A stretch of DNA of 64,000 bases, taken from positions 19,045,326-19,109,325 of the forward strand of contig OX123182.2 of the NCBI GenBank assembly GCA_944739405.2, given 5' to 3'. Positions 10,932 to 23,281 of the stretch are shown here, piece by piece. Within the stretch, counting starts at the first letter, position 1. Every line of letters starts with the position of its first letter. The notes beneath the pieces are model-generated. The model did no database searches, was not told where the DNA came from, and saw only the letters and a list, made by a program, of their open reading frames with translations. This DNA comes from Euclidia mi (taxonomy: Eukaryota; Arthropoda; Insecta; Lepidoptera; Erebidae). The position numbers and the translations under genes are program-made.

Positions 10932-11576
10932 GTATACAAATCCCGAAAGTTTAAAATCGATTATAAGTGAAGTAAACCAAAAAAAAATGAAATAACTATG
11001 TATTCATGTCTTTAACCAAGTCGTTACGGGTTAAAAATATTCATGACAACACGAGATCCGGGTTTGGCGGCTTATAAAAAGGCTTTATCAGAATATGACA
11101 AGCAATATTTAGCAATTCCAAATGTACATACTCTTGAAAAGCTAGTCAAAAGTGGCTCAAAGTGAAATATAGGGCAAAAATAGTGAACCAAGCTAAAAAT
11201 CAATATACCAGATTGCGACTCCACGAAAAAATAAAATATTTAATTTACCGAATAGCTCGCAATACAATACAAAAACAATATCCTATAGCGTCAATTTGGT
11301 TAAATATGTGAGAGGTCCGAATTGGCATGCGGGCGTTGTTTCGATCGTACGCAAAATAAACAATCAGTTGATTGCCATTCGAACTCGTAGACAAGCTTTC
11401 TTATTCCGCATTTTATACGGCAGATAATTGTACATTTTTAAAGAGTTTCGTTAATCGCAGAGTGATTTAGAATAAATTAAGACGCAATATTCATTTTAAA
11501 AATAAATGCAAAAGTATGGGCTGCAATTTATCATTATGTTATATTAATAGGTTCACGGTTTCTTGGTGAGTATTAA
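10932..11576. other. No gene seen
   Basis: A short frame near 11050-11165 (AAYKKALSEYDKQYL) looks protein-like but is too short to assign. The rest is AT-rich. Confidence 0.4.
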
Positions 11577-11760
11577 AATGAAATAAAATAAAAATCGTTT
11601 ATTGCCAATAGCATTTACAATGGTACGGTATTCAGTGGCCTCACAATAGGCAAAGCCTGTCCTGTGGGTACCTGATGCGATTACATAGTTGTATTGTTTG
11701 CTCGGTTGACATCATATAATATCATAGGCAATATTTTTGTGCGATTACATTGTATACTTA
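11577..11760 (-). repeat. 5'-truncated CR1-like LINE 3' end
   Basis: The minus strand reads acccacaggacaggcttt...gaggccactga...aataaacgatttttattttattt. This matches the 3' UTR block of LINE-B near 38480-38520 (cccacaggacaggcttgcc, gggccactgga) and ends in an A-rich tail. It is a severely truncated insertion of a related LINE. Confidence 0.65.
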
Positions 11761-13139
11761 CTAATAAGTAATAATATAAACTAAAAGTTAAATCTAAGTA
11801 ATTTAATAAATACTTCATAAATGTGTGCTATTCCATTACACTAAAAATATTTTGTAAGATCATGTGAGTTTAGCTCATGTATATGTATACGTCCTGTGCT
11901 GTGCTATTCAATGAGTGTACTAGTACTAATTATAAAAGTCACTGAACAAGACGACTTCCACTATGTTCACACTTTCATTATTTTTAATTAAACAAAGAGA
12001 GCAAAAATCCAAGAAGAATGTTGAAATAATCAAAATTCTCAACTTTGTTCATCGTCTACAGCGAATTCCCGCAACTTTTCAAGTTAAAGAACAATTTCTC
12101 GGCACAATATAAATCTGTTGGAGGATTTTAATTTAAATAGTTCACCATTACAATAAATACGTTCCCAAAATTATTGTCTTTATAACTTTTAAGTTATTTA
12201 TATCGAGTTTTGGCCTTTTGGTTAATACGGTAATATTTTTGAAGCTCATCAAAATAATTTTATAACGCAATTAACAGTATAATCGCTACATAAATGAAAT
12301 TATGCAAAACATGCCAGCACGATGTTACAAAAATGAAAAAGCAACAATTTAAAAACTTACTAACACAGAGATGGGTATGTTTACTTCTTACAAACAAGAA
12401 ACACAAATCTAAACAATAATATGATACCCATGTGAAATATATCCTACACAAGATACAAGTAATAGAAATTAATTTTATAGAAATGACAATCACATAGTGT
12501 AATAAAACAATGCTTACAAGAAACTTTGATAGTTATTGCCAATGAAAATAAAAACAGCCACAACAGAACAAAGTTATATACGGACAGAAGCCGAGTACAA
12601 TTAACTTACTTTTCCTAGATAGTAGGCTTTTCACAAGCAAATAAAATAAAAATACTAAAAAAAATCCAAGGATGCCTGAAAAGATAACTAGACTTGCAAA
12701 CAATTTATTGTATTCTAGATATGAGTTAACCAAGATTTGGGATTTGATTGAGCCTTTGACAGCCTGAATCACTTAAACGAAATCACAAATTAATTGTAAA
12801 TTTCCATTACCTTATCGAAAGAGATACCAGCGGCTGAACACAAAAAGAGAAAAGCAATCAATATAAACTTATCCAAAGATTGTTTTGCGTCAAAAATAAA
12901 GAGAAGAAAAATAACGCCCTCGACTCTTGCTTCAATAAAAATCAACTACAAAATATCCGACTCGGCAGCGCGATCAACGTAGCCTCGTCAAGTGGCGCAA
13001 GTGAGGTAAATCTGCAGTTTTCTGATTTACTTTCTCTTATTGTACACCATATTATCCGCACGTAGATTAACAGGGTATATTCATCATTCAAACATCGGAA
13101 AATATAATTTTTACATTTTTGTAAAGGTTCTATCAAATA
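11761..13139. other. No gene seen
   Basis: AT-rich. Frames on the minus strand (12260-12493, 12533-12772) are hydrophobic because of T-rich composition and have no supporting features. Confidence 0.4.
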
Positions 13140-13340
13140 TTATCTTAATATATAAAATCCTTGCGTTACTGACTGACTGACAGACACGCTACAGTTGAAA
13201 CTATTGGGTGCAGGAAGCTGAAATTTGGCATGTATGTTCCTTGAAGACCGTAGGGGTGCACTAAGAAGGGATTTCCCAAACTTCCCACGGGATCGGCCAA
13301 AAACGGTAAATTAAAAAAATGCAGGCGTAGCTGCTGGCGT
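13140..13340 (+). repeat. Dispersed insect repeat
   Basis: The segment with 'gactgactgacagac', 'gaaatttggcatgtatg' and 'ggtgcactaagaagggattt' is a common dispersed repeat in insect genomes, which I recall being grouped with non-autonomous DNA elements (possibly Helitron-related). Borders are not visible and the class is uncertain. Confidence 0.4.
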
Positions 13341-15192
13341 TATATTAGTTACTAAACTATTCCAAATCGGTAATAGCATTCAAGTTCGATTTTCCGATTT
13401 ATAAATTCTTGGAAATGTTCAGGCAATTCTAGGCAGGTAAATCAAACTGATTGACATGCTAACACAAAAGAAAATACAAAAAGTTTGCATTGAGGCCTTT
13501 TTGTTTAATTATCTTAGTTTTAGATACAAAATATAAAAGACAATTCAATCCTTTCATTTATAGAAAAGAAAATCATATTGGTGTGGAATACTACGCCGCT
13601 TTTGTAAAATTGAGGTTTAACAAGTTTAACACAAAACTCTTTGTAAACACTTCTCTGTACTTGCCTGCACCGTTTGATAAAATGCAATCAAAGCTCTCTA
13701 GAATTTTAACGAATACCGAATTTCTCTTCAAATCCGTCAATTAGTTTCGACGTGAGTTGTGTGCAAATATAAACGAGGATTTATTTACGAATGAAAATCA
13801 ATTTTTTGTACGTCGGCTATTATTGATTGACTTGCTATATTTGAACTGATTTACTGATTTTTTTATTACACAGAAAGTATTTTCGAAAGTAACGAGTTCG
13901 TGGATGTTGTCAATAGCGCGGTTTGTATTAATCCTGTTCGCGTATTTTTCGTTGTTTTGTATTACATTTCTAAAAATCAACAGTTTCGTCTAGAAATATT
14001 GGATATGTTGCATGTTGTCCGTTGTCAAAATGGACACCTAAATTTGGATATCCGTTTCCTGGCGGTTTTTTCCGTCAGTGCCTTTTTTCTCGCTGTCCAC
14101 TGAGTCAGACAAACGATCTGGGAATATGACATATAGTGAAATGGCAACCAAGAAAAAATGTGACCAAAAGAGCTTAACTTTTGACGCTTGAAATATTCGC
14201 TAACAATCACATAACAACTTTCGGTTACTCACTTATATTCTTCTATAACGTCCAGCCTTGTGTAGTGTTGCCCTGCTGACGACAAAAGACATCCTTCGAA
14301 GGCTGGAGAGCTGAAGCTATAAAAGAAGACAATACAATATAGTTTGCCTGCAATTTTCCCAAGTTTGTAATGGAGATATTTTCCTCGCAATCAGTACTCG
14401 ACATACTAAGTACAGCTACAATCTTCTGAATTCAAGTCTGTGACTTGTTCACTCTCAGAACTCGCTTGAAGTAAATAAGATTTTCTATACAAAAAGTCCC
14501 TCGGGAATCTTACTCGAATTAATATCTTAATGCCACCCGTACCCTTTTCATTAAAGGGATGATCAGGGAAATAATTAAGCTCAGAATTTTTGTAATATAC
14601 CTAAATAAGTGTAGCTCCGATGTTGCAGATTATGACTTTCAGTGTTCTATAAATTGTTTGGTCTTTATAAGTATGAAAAAGGTGGATTTAATGTTAATAA
14701 AGTCGAGTTTAATTGAGGTTTATAAAGTTTGTTTTTTAAATACCAATAACCATGAATTTTGCTGGTTTCGTTACTGATACTTTTTGGTCTTTAATGCTGT
14801 ATTCAAAACTCAGCTTTGAATATACAATATATAATATTTATTCGCCAGTTCTTCCTATTTGCTTTTTACCCCATTATTACATTGTTTCTTGCCTCGATTT
14901 TATAAAATCTTTGTCTTATTTTATCAAGCACAGTATTTAAATTTAAAATTAGTACTTAAAATATGAGGGCTATTTTTACATTTCTTCATTTCTGATGTAA
15001 CGTTATATAATTCTTCATTTAAAAAATAGTGACTGTCTCAGAAATACTGATTTCATTTTAAATTCTACAGAAACGATTAACTAGCAATGAGTTAATGAGT
15101 ATTCTCATTTTTCTGTACATCTTCTCATCTGTAAAGGATTATTCAAATGAAATGACGATGTATTATCAAGGAACACCAATGAAATATATTAT

Positions 15193-15195
<3 letters not shown>
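13341..15195. other. No gene seen
   Basis: AT-rich intergenic DNA. No family motifs in any of the short frames. Confidence 0.4.

Positions 15196-15233
<38 letters not shown>
15196..15233. repeat. (AG)n microsatellite
   Basis: Nineteen uninterrupted AG units. Confidence 0.95.
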
Positions 15234-15236
<3 letters not shown>

Positions 15237-16002
15237 CTGTGCAATTGTGTTGTTCCTCTTGTTATTATGTTTCGGACCTAATGTAAAAGGGGGCGAGCCT
15301 ATTCCCAATTACCGGGCACATTATAAATCGAGCGATAATTAGTATGTATGTATTCCCTGCACTACTTATGTTTTCACCATCATGTGACCTTTGTGTTGAA
15401 AATTTGATCAAAATTATCCTTACCATGTTTCAGTACGGAACATTTTCGACGGATTGCTTACGATAGAACACCGAGGCAAACTCCATCGTACTGAAGACGT
15501 TAAGGAAACGAAGTAAATCACTCTTATCCTAAACAAAATTTAAGTTGCCATGTACGAAAAAATAAAACAGAAACTCGGTCTAGGGAGGTAATGAAGCGAA
15601 AATTGAAATAGACCGTACGACACGTAAGAAAGCCTTGCTTAGTTTGCCGTCAAATTGTACCATCAAAAGCCTCAACTCTTTTATTGTTGGAACCATAAGG
15701 TTCAAAATCGAATGCGTTTTTCATTATTTTAGAGTCTGCGGCTACGTCAGTGTCTTATGTTGGTTTAGGATTCGCCAACGCGGGTGCTTTATTAGGTTTT
15801 GAGGTGAAAAATCTGTTGCCTCGTCTGATTTTTGTTTTGAAAATATCAAAGTTTTCAAATAAACAAGGAAGGTATTGTGAAACTTGGCTCTTGTGAAAAT
15901 GAATACACATCCCTCTGTATTTATTTAGTGAAAAAATCTACACTCTTACAGATTTACATTGTACGTGGGTACCTACCTAACGTAGCAGGATATACGGATA
16001 GT
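15234..16002. other. No gene seen; small SINE-tail scrap
   Basis: At about 15288-15350 a scrap reads gggggcgagcctattcccaattaccgggcaca, like the internal block of the minus-strand SINE at 16003. Otherwise nothing recognisable. Confidence 0.4.
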
Positions 16003-16133
16003 TTTTTTTTTATAGACTCACGCCTGTATCCCCGAAGGGGTAGGCAGAGGTGTAATATTACACCCACATTTCACCATGAATTTTTAGGTCCCACGTAATA
16101 GGGGGCGAGCGTATTGCCGTACCGGGCACATTA
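16003..16133 (-). repeat. 5'-truncated SINE
   Basis: The minus strand matches the 3' half of the SINEs at 4342 and 4836: 'gtgcccggtacggcaat', 'ttacgtgggacctaaaaattcatgg', and the tail 'tctgcctacccc...acaggcgtgagtctata' followed by A-rich sequence. The tRNA head is missing. It abuts the 3' end of the LOA-like LINE fragment. Confidence 0.8.
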
Positions 16134-17575
16134 GTTGGACGTAGGTTTGCCGCACTTAGCCCCTTATTTGGGCCATTGTGCGTAAGTGGCGACTTGATTG
16201 ACGTCGACTACTCGTACCACCTTAACTCCTTCCAGAAAGCCATTAGTTGGCTGATGTCGTTCAAAGCCTCACACATGGTTCTGGGGTTGTTCAGCAGCTT
16301 TGCCCGTTGATCGCTCACGCTTGTGCAGTGCAGAATGACGTGAGCAGGTGTTTCTTCGGTTTCCATGCAGCCCCTGCACAGTGGGCTGTCCGTAACGCCT
16401 ATGTTGAATAGGTGCTTGTTGAGTGGACAGTGGCCGGTTATTATGCCTGTCAGATGCTTAAGAGATTTTCTGTTAGAATGCAGCAGCTTGTGCGAGAGTC
16501 GCTTGTTCAAGCGGGGGATAGCATCTTTTGTTTGTCTGCATTCTTTTATGTCTGCCTACTGTTTTTCATGTTCATGTGCGGTTCTCTCGCGTAGCCATGT
16601 TTTGAGTTGGCTTGCCGGTATCGGTACAATCGGCTCGGGTCCCATTATCATTGTGTCCGATCCTTGCCTTGCCAGTTGGTCTGCGGCGCATTGCCTGCGG
16701 AGTTGCTGTGGCCTTTAATCCATTGCAGCGTAACCCGATTCTTCTCTGCAATCTTTTGCAGCTCTAGGTGGCATTCCATGATGAGGCCGCTGTTAAAGCA
16801 GTTGCTGCCGAGAGCTTGTAGTACAGAGACACTGTCCGTGATAATGCGTATAGACAGGTCACTTACGTTCCTAGACGCGATTGCTGTTGCGGCTCTTGTT
16901 ATCCCAACACACTCGGCTTGGAATATGGTGTTAAGAGTGCCAAGGGATGTTGAGATGTTGATATTTAAGTCATGGGAGAATACGCCCACACCTGTCCAAT
17001 GCTTCGTTTTTGAGCCGTCTGTGTATACTCTGACTTCGTGTATACCAGAGCTGTCTTTGTGTTCCTCCTGTAATTGGATGCGATATTTTTTGTCAAAGAC
17101 AAAGGTTTTAGGGATGAGATCGCAAGCGGCCTCTAGCATCGGGATCTCTTTGGTTAAGGTCCCTTTTAGGCGTGCGTGGGTTATTCGATCATCCTTTCTC
17201 CACAGCCCGAGCTTTTCTAGACGGATTGCTGCAGCACCTGCTTCCTGCTGGATCATTAGGTGCAGCGGTCTTAGGTCCAGTAGTATCTCCAAGGCGGCTG
17301 TTGGGGTGGTCTTCATGCAGCCTGTTGTGGCCAAGCAGGCTAGGCGTTGAAGGCTCTGTAGCCTTTTTGTGATTGTGCTTAGTTGTGTGCGTGGCCACCA
17401 CACTACTGCACCATATGTAAGCATAGGGTGTATAATGGCAGTGTAGATCCACAGGGTGATAGATGGTTTGAGACCCCATTTCTTATCTATGATTCTCCGA
17501 CATTGCCAGAAGATTGTGCATGCTTTTGTTGTTTTAGTGCTGATGTGACCAACGAGGCAGTCGGATAGTAGATTA
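16134..17575 (-). pseudogene. LOA-like LINE fragment: RNase H and C-terminal zinc region
   Basis: The fragment begins after the RT catalytic region, with GHISTKTTKACTIFWQCRRI and then LTYGAVVWWPRTQ and RLACLATTGCMKTTPTAALEILL, the post-RT stretch typical of LOA-like insect LINEs. RNase H follows: YTDGSK, QAEC, ITDSVSVLQAL and WIKGHS. A one-base loss near 16690 breaks the frame. It resumes as the C-terminal part with a CCHC-like CRGCMETEETPAHVILHC and ends at the stop near 16208. The element is 5'-truncated near 17575, the usual outcome of incomplete reverse transcription. The clade name is by recognition and not certain. Confidence 0.8.
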
Positions 17576-18300
17576 CTTGAAAATATAAAACTAGTAAGTT
17601 CAACATAAAAACATTTTTACTTTTAGCAATTTACAAGCATTTTAACATTGCTAATTAGGGAGGGAGGGCCATGCTTGGTTGTCATTATCTGTGTACGGCA
17701 AAGTCTGGCTTTGGCGTTTCTAGGCCAGCCAAAGGCCCCAAAGAGGACGTACTGATTATTAACCCATTGAAGCCCGGCCGTCCGAATGATATAAACATCA
17801 GATACGCCGGACAATTTACGCCATCGCGCGCCGCAGTTTATCGCGCAGTTTATTGCGAAACATTATTTGCGATTATAACGAAACCCTTCAACTTAAAATA
17901 AAACTAAAGGTATTGCTGAAAAGCTTATAAAACAAGCTATTTTTTAATATATAACACATCTGAAATAATTATTATATATATTGTATACGACCGTATTGAA
18001 TTTGGTGTGCTGTTAGCCCATCAATAACCACCCGTTTTTACGATCATAACCTTTTTCTGTTTTGTTGTATTATGTTAGCAATGGTTTCGTTCGAAAGCCG
18101 GGTTCATTCTGCGAATTTTAGTATGCGGTCGAAGCGAATCGCTACTATATTTCCAAAGTAATAAGAAAAAATATCGAGTGAGTCGAGAGGACGCTATATG
18201 TGGTCCTTGGACGTTAACGTTAACAATTTTGATAACTTCATATGACGCCCTTGGGCTTTGATGTGTTAAGAGAGTTACAGTATCTATACTGTTGCGTTTC
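17576..18300. other. No gene seen
   Basis: 17640-17840 is less AT-rich than its surroundings (ccggccgtccgaatg, catcgcgcgccgcag) and may be repeat-derived, but I cannot name it. Confidence 0.35.
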
Positions 18301-18490
18301 TTTCGATAAGTGAGAATGCCGGAGGCTCCATTCCCTTTTCCTTTTAGCTCATCCCACCCGTCCTTCTATTCCTGTTACCAACTAGATCTGCAACGCACTT
18401 GTGATCCTTCGGGTGTTATGTGTGTCCACAAGAATCCGCAATCGCTTACCATCAGGCAACACTGCTGCTCGCTTGCCTTCTAACATATCC
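18301..18490 (+). repeat. Lepidopteran retroposon 3'-end fragment
   Basis: Contains 'cgcaatcgcttaccatcaggcaacactgctgctcgcttgcct', a variant of the 3'-terminal block shared by many lepidopteran LINE and SINE tails. Only a fragment; the left edge is uncertain. Confidence 0.5.
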
Positions 18491-18865
18491 GAAAAAAGGA
18501 TATGTGAATATATAATTTTATATTTTCATAGAAATCAACTATAGCAATAGATTCTCAACGCACCTGTTAAGAAAAATACAATTGAAGTTCTTTGAAATCT
18601 TGTCTGCTTCAAGAATAGAACCCATGATCTTATGACTGATTAACAAAGATAAAATTATACCACATCAATATAAATGGATGCACCAAATTTGAACTAATTC
18701 CAAATTTAACCTTTGTTATATTTTATTCTAAATTGTGAATAAATTTCAAGTTTAAAATATAACCTTGGTTGCCAGCATACCGGTTGGTTAAAAGGCTTAG
18801 CTTTAAACTTTAGCCGTAACAAAATATTAATGGTCACAATGTAAGCCATTTATGGCTTTTTATTA
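18491..18865. other. No gene seen
   Basis: AT-rich sequence without recognisable content. Confidence 0.4.
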
Positions 18866-19204
18866 TGTAACAGTGAGGAAGTAGTAGCCTAGTAGAATAA
18901 CTGACAAAGTGCTACGCAGAGGGTGTCAGGTTCAAACCCGCCGCAAGCAAATGGATTTTAGACGTTATGAACTTTTAGGATTGTTAATACCTAATTATCA
19001 CTTGCCAGGTGTAGTTGAATATCGTGAGGAAATCTGCATGACTAAGGGTTCTACATAATGTTCTCGGACGAGGCGAGAAGTCTGCTAACCCACTGCCAGC
19101 GTGGTGGACTGTGGCCTAATCCTTCTCTTCATGAGAATAGACCCGTGCCCAGTAGTGGGAGAGTTTACATACAGAGCTGTTTTTTTTACTTTTGTAACGG
19201 TGAG
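18866..19204 (+). repeat. tRNA-derived SINE with 12-bp target duplication
   Basis: TGTAACAGTGAG (18866-18877) and TGTAACGGTGAG (19193-19204) flank a body with an A-box-like TAGCCTAGTAG, a B-box-like GGTTCAAACCC, and the lepidopteran 'gccagcgtggtggactgtggcctaa' block. It ends in a T/A-rich tail. Confidence 0.75.
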
Positions 19205-20459
19205 ACAGAAAGGGGTTCATAGAAAACTACATAAAGGTTGCGTTATATAAATCTGAGACAAATATTATTATCATTGTGGGTAACATTAACATCTACCGCA
19301 AATGGTGAAAATTTGTTGTGTACTTACAAAGAGTATGAGTTGGAATCTTGGGACATAATGACTTGGTGGTTACCGAACATAATTGTTATATTAAAACAGT
19401 GGCAAACAGGACCACATCTTGCTGGCTTGCTATCATAGACTGTGTAATGAAATTGATTGTGATTTAGTCATTATTTTGTAGTTATAAGATATACTTGTAG
19501 CAATAATAGCTCTATTAATATATTTGCCAAAAATACGTACAAAATTAGACACAAAACTAAAACAAAATTATTTTAAGTGTTTTTTTACCTTTCGGTTTTG
19601 TTTTAATGTCGAACACATCGAATAAAATTATAAGTAAGATTGAATTTCAGTGAAGGACACCTTCAAATTCAAATACGATTCGTTGCATAAAGTAATCACA
19701 GACCATAAGAACGACACCTCCAAAACCAAAACAAACCATAATAAAGATAAAGATTCCCTTAAAAAGGAATACCTTACCGACTCTGGCATAAAATAAATAA
19801 AAGCCCCATCACACCACATTTATCACCACTACAGAAAAAAGTAAGCTGTCCTATCTCTCCACCTGTAAGTCCCATTGTTTCGCCCGATCCGTAAAATGCC
19901 GTAAATGTCCACTGAGAGAGATTCGGCCATCACACAGCCAGCCGGCGTACCAGGCACGATAACGTGTGAAAGAGGCCCTCTTGCCCCCAACGTGACATTA
20001 GGACCCGTAATGTCAACCGTGGGACACATTTACCCATTCTTGCCGCTACTCCTAGTTTAGAAACCACCTCTGTTTAACGAACTTTGTTATTAGTGCTCTG
20101 TTTTTTGTTTAATGTATTTCTCTTGTACAGATTTCGTGCCTTTAAAAAAATGTTACGCGCGGGGGTGTTTAGGGGACACTCGTTTCATTTGAATTTGTAA
20201 TGTTTTTTTACATGTTTGAGTAAGGTTGCGCTGATTTCAGATTGTTTTAGGGAGGGTCACTTTGCGGAAGGAAGGATTTATTACGTGCATATGTTCACAC
20301 CTGTTTATTCTCAAAGGAGGAATATTTCAGCAATTGTAATTTTTTGATTAGAGTTGGATCCCATTCTATTGTCGATTACTGGGTATATGTAGGATTTATT
20401 TAATTTTAATTGCAAAACACTATTATTTCACGTTCTTAGGTAGCTTTAGAGATTTAAAG
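19205..20459. other. No gene seen
   Basis: No supported gene. 19840-20035 is somewhat GC-richer but shows no recognisable motif. Confidence 0.4.
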
Positions 20460-21145
20460 GATAGATGGCGCTGGTCGCTGTGTAAACATCGGCTCCGTAA
20501 TTATAAAGTGATTAAAAATAGTAAACATCAGTTTTAAAGTCTATTACTATAATTAACTAATAGTTAAGTGTCTGATAATAAACATCGTGCGTTAGTGAAC
20601 TGATACGAATAACGAAACAAAAGTTATCAGACAAAAAGTGTTGTGACTTACAGACAGTGTTTTTACGTACAATTTGTGAATAAATGTCAAAACAATAAAC
20701 AAACAAATATAAATAACAGGCAAGCTCGCAAAACAAACTACAAGTACAACTTTAAAGTGATAATAAACTCAAAAAACTAAGTGTTTACTCATAAGTGAAA
20801 AAACAATAAAAAAGACGTTAATTTTATTCAAACGCGAAAGTTAAGGTCTTTCAACCAATCAGCGTAAACATTGTTACTAGCCTAATACATCTACAAGGCG
20901 AACTTTTATTTCAAGAGCTTACGTAGTGTTAAACTGATGAATGGATATACCTACTGCTCGTATGGAATGACTTGTAACCGAATTCTAACCCCAGGATCAG
21001 CCGACACTTTTTGTGAATTATCTATTCATTAAAAAGAAACATTAGTGATAAAATACTCTTCACAATACAAAATCTTCACACAACATTCAAATCGAAGTAG
21101 TTTGGTAAAAAGTGACATCTGCAGTTGAGAACCACCAATACCAAA

Positions 21146-22405
21146 ATGGATAGTGCAGAAAACATGACGAACTTTAGTAACGTCACCCTTCGTAGAAATC
21201 GCATTATTGAATCTTCTGACTCACTTAATTTGTCTTACACCTCAATAACATCAAACCCGTCTTGTAGAAGCCTACCAGACTTATCAGACAACATAAACGA
21301 TGTGGATTTTCTCAAAGAAGAAGTACTTAGATTAAACAATGAACTTCAAAGCGCACACAAAGAAATTGAAGCTCTAATAATTGAAAATAATGAACTAAAA
21401 CGGCAATCTGCTGGGCAACAGAGAAAGATATCACAGTTCAAAGAAATTTACACTGGCACGCCGGAGATAAAAAATTCTTCGCAAAAAAAGAAGTATAGGT
21501 CTCGTAGAAATATCGTAACTAAATCAATCCCATTTATTGAAAAGGAAGACAATGATACTAGCTTGATACCGACAGATTTTGACAGGACAACCACCGTAAA
21601 ACATAACTCCAACAACATCACAGCAGAACCGATAGATGTCGCTACGAATCTGACAACACAAGTAAAGGAACCCCAACAAATGTATGAAAATTCAAGCAAA
21701 TCTATTCCAAATATAATAATTCTAGGTGACCAACAAGCTCGCGGATTGTCTAGTGCTATGATACAAACTAGACAAAACAAATGGAATTATAAGTACAATA
21801 TATCATCAGTAATTAAACCTAACGCTACTAGTGCACAGATTTTAAGTGACTGTAATGATGACTTCTTAAGAAACTTAGGCCCTGATGATATTATAATATT
21901 AGTATTAGGATCCAATAACACTCAACCCTATGTATATATATCTGAAATATGTATCGCTCTTCATAAACTTCGCTCTCACACTGTATTTATTACAAATGTT
22001 CAACACAACTCGTGGTTGAATGAAAATATGATAAACACCCAACTTGAAATGTTAACGAAGAATTATAATAAATGTAAATACCTAAAAATACACAATTCAT
22101 ACCAACATGATTACTACAATCAATATGCACCATTCAAATATCATAAAAAATATCTTCTATTTCTTTGTCATAAATTGAATACTGAAATTGACTACCCACA
22201 TTACCAAAAAGAAGTATACGAAAATTTAAAAACAAAGCAATCAATGTGTCAATATCTACCCACTTCTACATTCATATACAATACAATGCCCACATTAGAT
22301 CAAAACAGAGTTCGTACGATACAACCTAAAATAACAACATACTTCAAAACAATTGTTAAAGCTACGATTCCTAGAGATGCGCGTTTATTTCGTAAGTCTA
22401 TCTAA
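21146..22405 (+). CDS. LINE-A ORF1: coiled-coil and esterase-like (SGNH) protein
   Basis: An intact 419-residue frame. I place the start at the ATG at 21146 (MDSAENMTNF), the first in the frame. Residues about 55-105 form a charged heptad-like stretch (FLKEEVLRLNNELQSAHKEIEALIIEN) that should form a coiled coil for trimerisation or RNA binding. A basic Ser/Lys/Arg linker follows. From about residue 190 the pattern IIILGDQQARGL and, later, DDIIILVLGSNNT resembles the esterase domain found in ORF1 of CR1-group LINEs, with Asp in place of the catalytic Ser block seen in active members. Its stop lies inside the start of ORF2 (29-nt overlap), suggesting coupled translation. Confidence 0.75.
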   Translation: MDSAENMTNFSNVTLRRNRIIESSDSLNLSYTSITSNPSCRSLPDLSDNINDVDFLKEEVLRLNNELQSAHKEIEALIIENNELKRQSAGQQRKISQFKEIYTGTPEIKNSSQKKKYRSRRNIVTKSIPFIEKEDNDTSLIPTDFDRTTTVKHNSNNITAEPIDVATNLTTQVKEPQQMYENSSKSIPNIIILGDQQARGLSSAMIQTRQNKWNYKYNISSVIKPNATSAQILSDCNDDFLRNLGPDDIIILVLGSNNTQPYVYISEICIALHKLRSHTVFITNVQHNSWLNENMINTQLEMLTKNYNKCKYLKIHNSYQHDYYNQYAPFKYHKKYLLFLCHKLNTEIDYPHYQKEVYENLKTKQSMCQYLPTSTFIYNTMPTLDQNRVRTIQPKITTYFKTIVKATIPRDARLFRKSI

Positions 22406-23281
22406 TCAATCTGTTACATTGATACATCAAAATATTGCTGGAGTACTGAGTAAACAGGAGTTGATTGAGGCAGCCATTGAGGATCTGCAAGACCTAGGTA
22501 CTATCGACATTGTATGCTTTACTGAGACCTTTCTTAAAAGTGGTACCGAGATAAATCTCAGATTGAAAAATTATAGATAAGTATCGGCTTTCTCACCTAT
22601 CAACCAACGCCGCGGAGGCTCATGTATTTTAATAAAAAATAACTTACAATACAAGGAGATTATTAACTACATACAACCAATCCCATTTCACTTTGAATAC
22701 TGCGCTATTGAAATAAGTAAATTTAACCTCATTGTTGTATGCATATATAGAACACCTGCATCAAACGCAAGCGTTTTCTTGGAGCATTTTGAACTACTTG
22801 TCAATAATCTATGTAAAAAATCAAAGAAAAATATAATTTTATGTGGTGACTGGAACATAGACATCATGAAAACAAGCAAAATATCTCAGGATTTAAAGTC
22901 AATATTGATGAATAATAATATTCTTATAAATCACATAGAATTACCGACGCGTAAAAACTCATGTTTGGATTTAATTATTAGCAATATACAGAATAATAAA
23001 CCAGCCTTACACTATTTAGCTCTGTCAGATCACGAAACTGCACAGTCGCTAACTGTAAATCTAGAAGTAAATAAAAAAATATGATGTTTCCTTAATAAAG
23101 AAAATTTAAGTAAATTTAAATATTATATCTCAAATCTATCTTTTTCCGAAGTATATGAGTGTCAAACAACTGATAAAGCTTTCAACGCATTCCACGATAC
23201 TATAACCTTATTTTATAAACTGTGTTTTCCTATTATTGAGATAAAAATCTCTAGTAAACTTGTAAAAAATAGATACATATA

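Noticed and set aside
12260..12772. Two minus-strand frames with membrane-like segments
   Set aside because: Hydrophobicity follows from T-rich composition. No start context, family motif or neighbouring gene supports them.
15196..15233. AG repeat as a regulatory GAGA site cluster
   Set aside because: It is a plain microsatellite in a region with no gene nearby. Nothing links it to a promoter.
16607..17350. 247-codon plus-strand frame
   Set aside because: It is the antisense of the LOA-like RNase H region, which carries all recognisable motifs on the minus strand.
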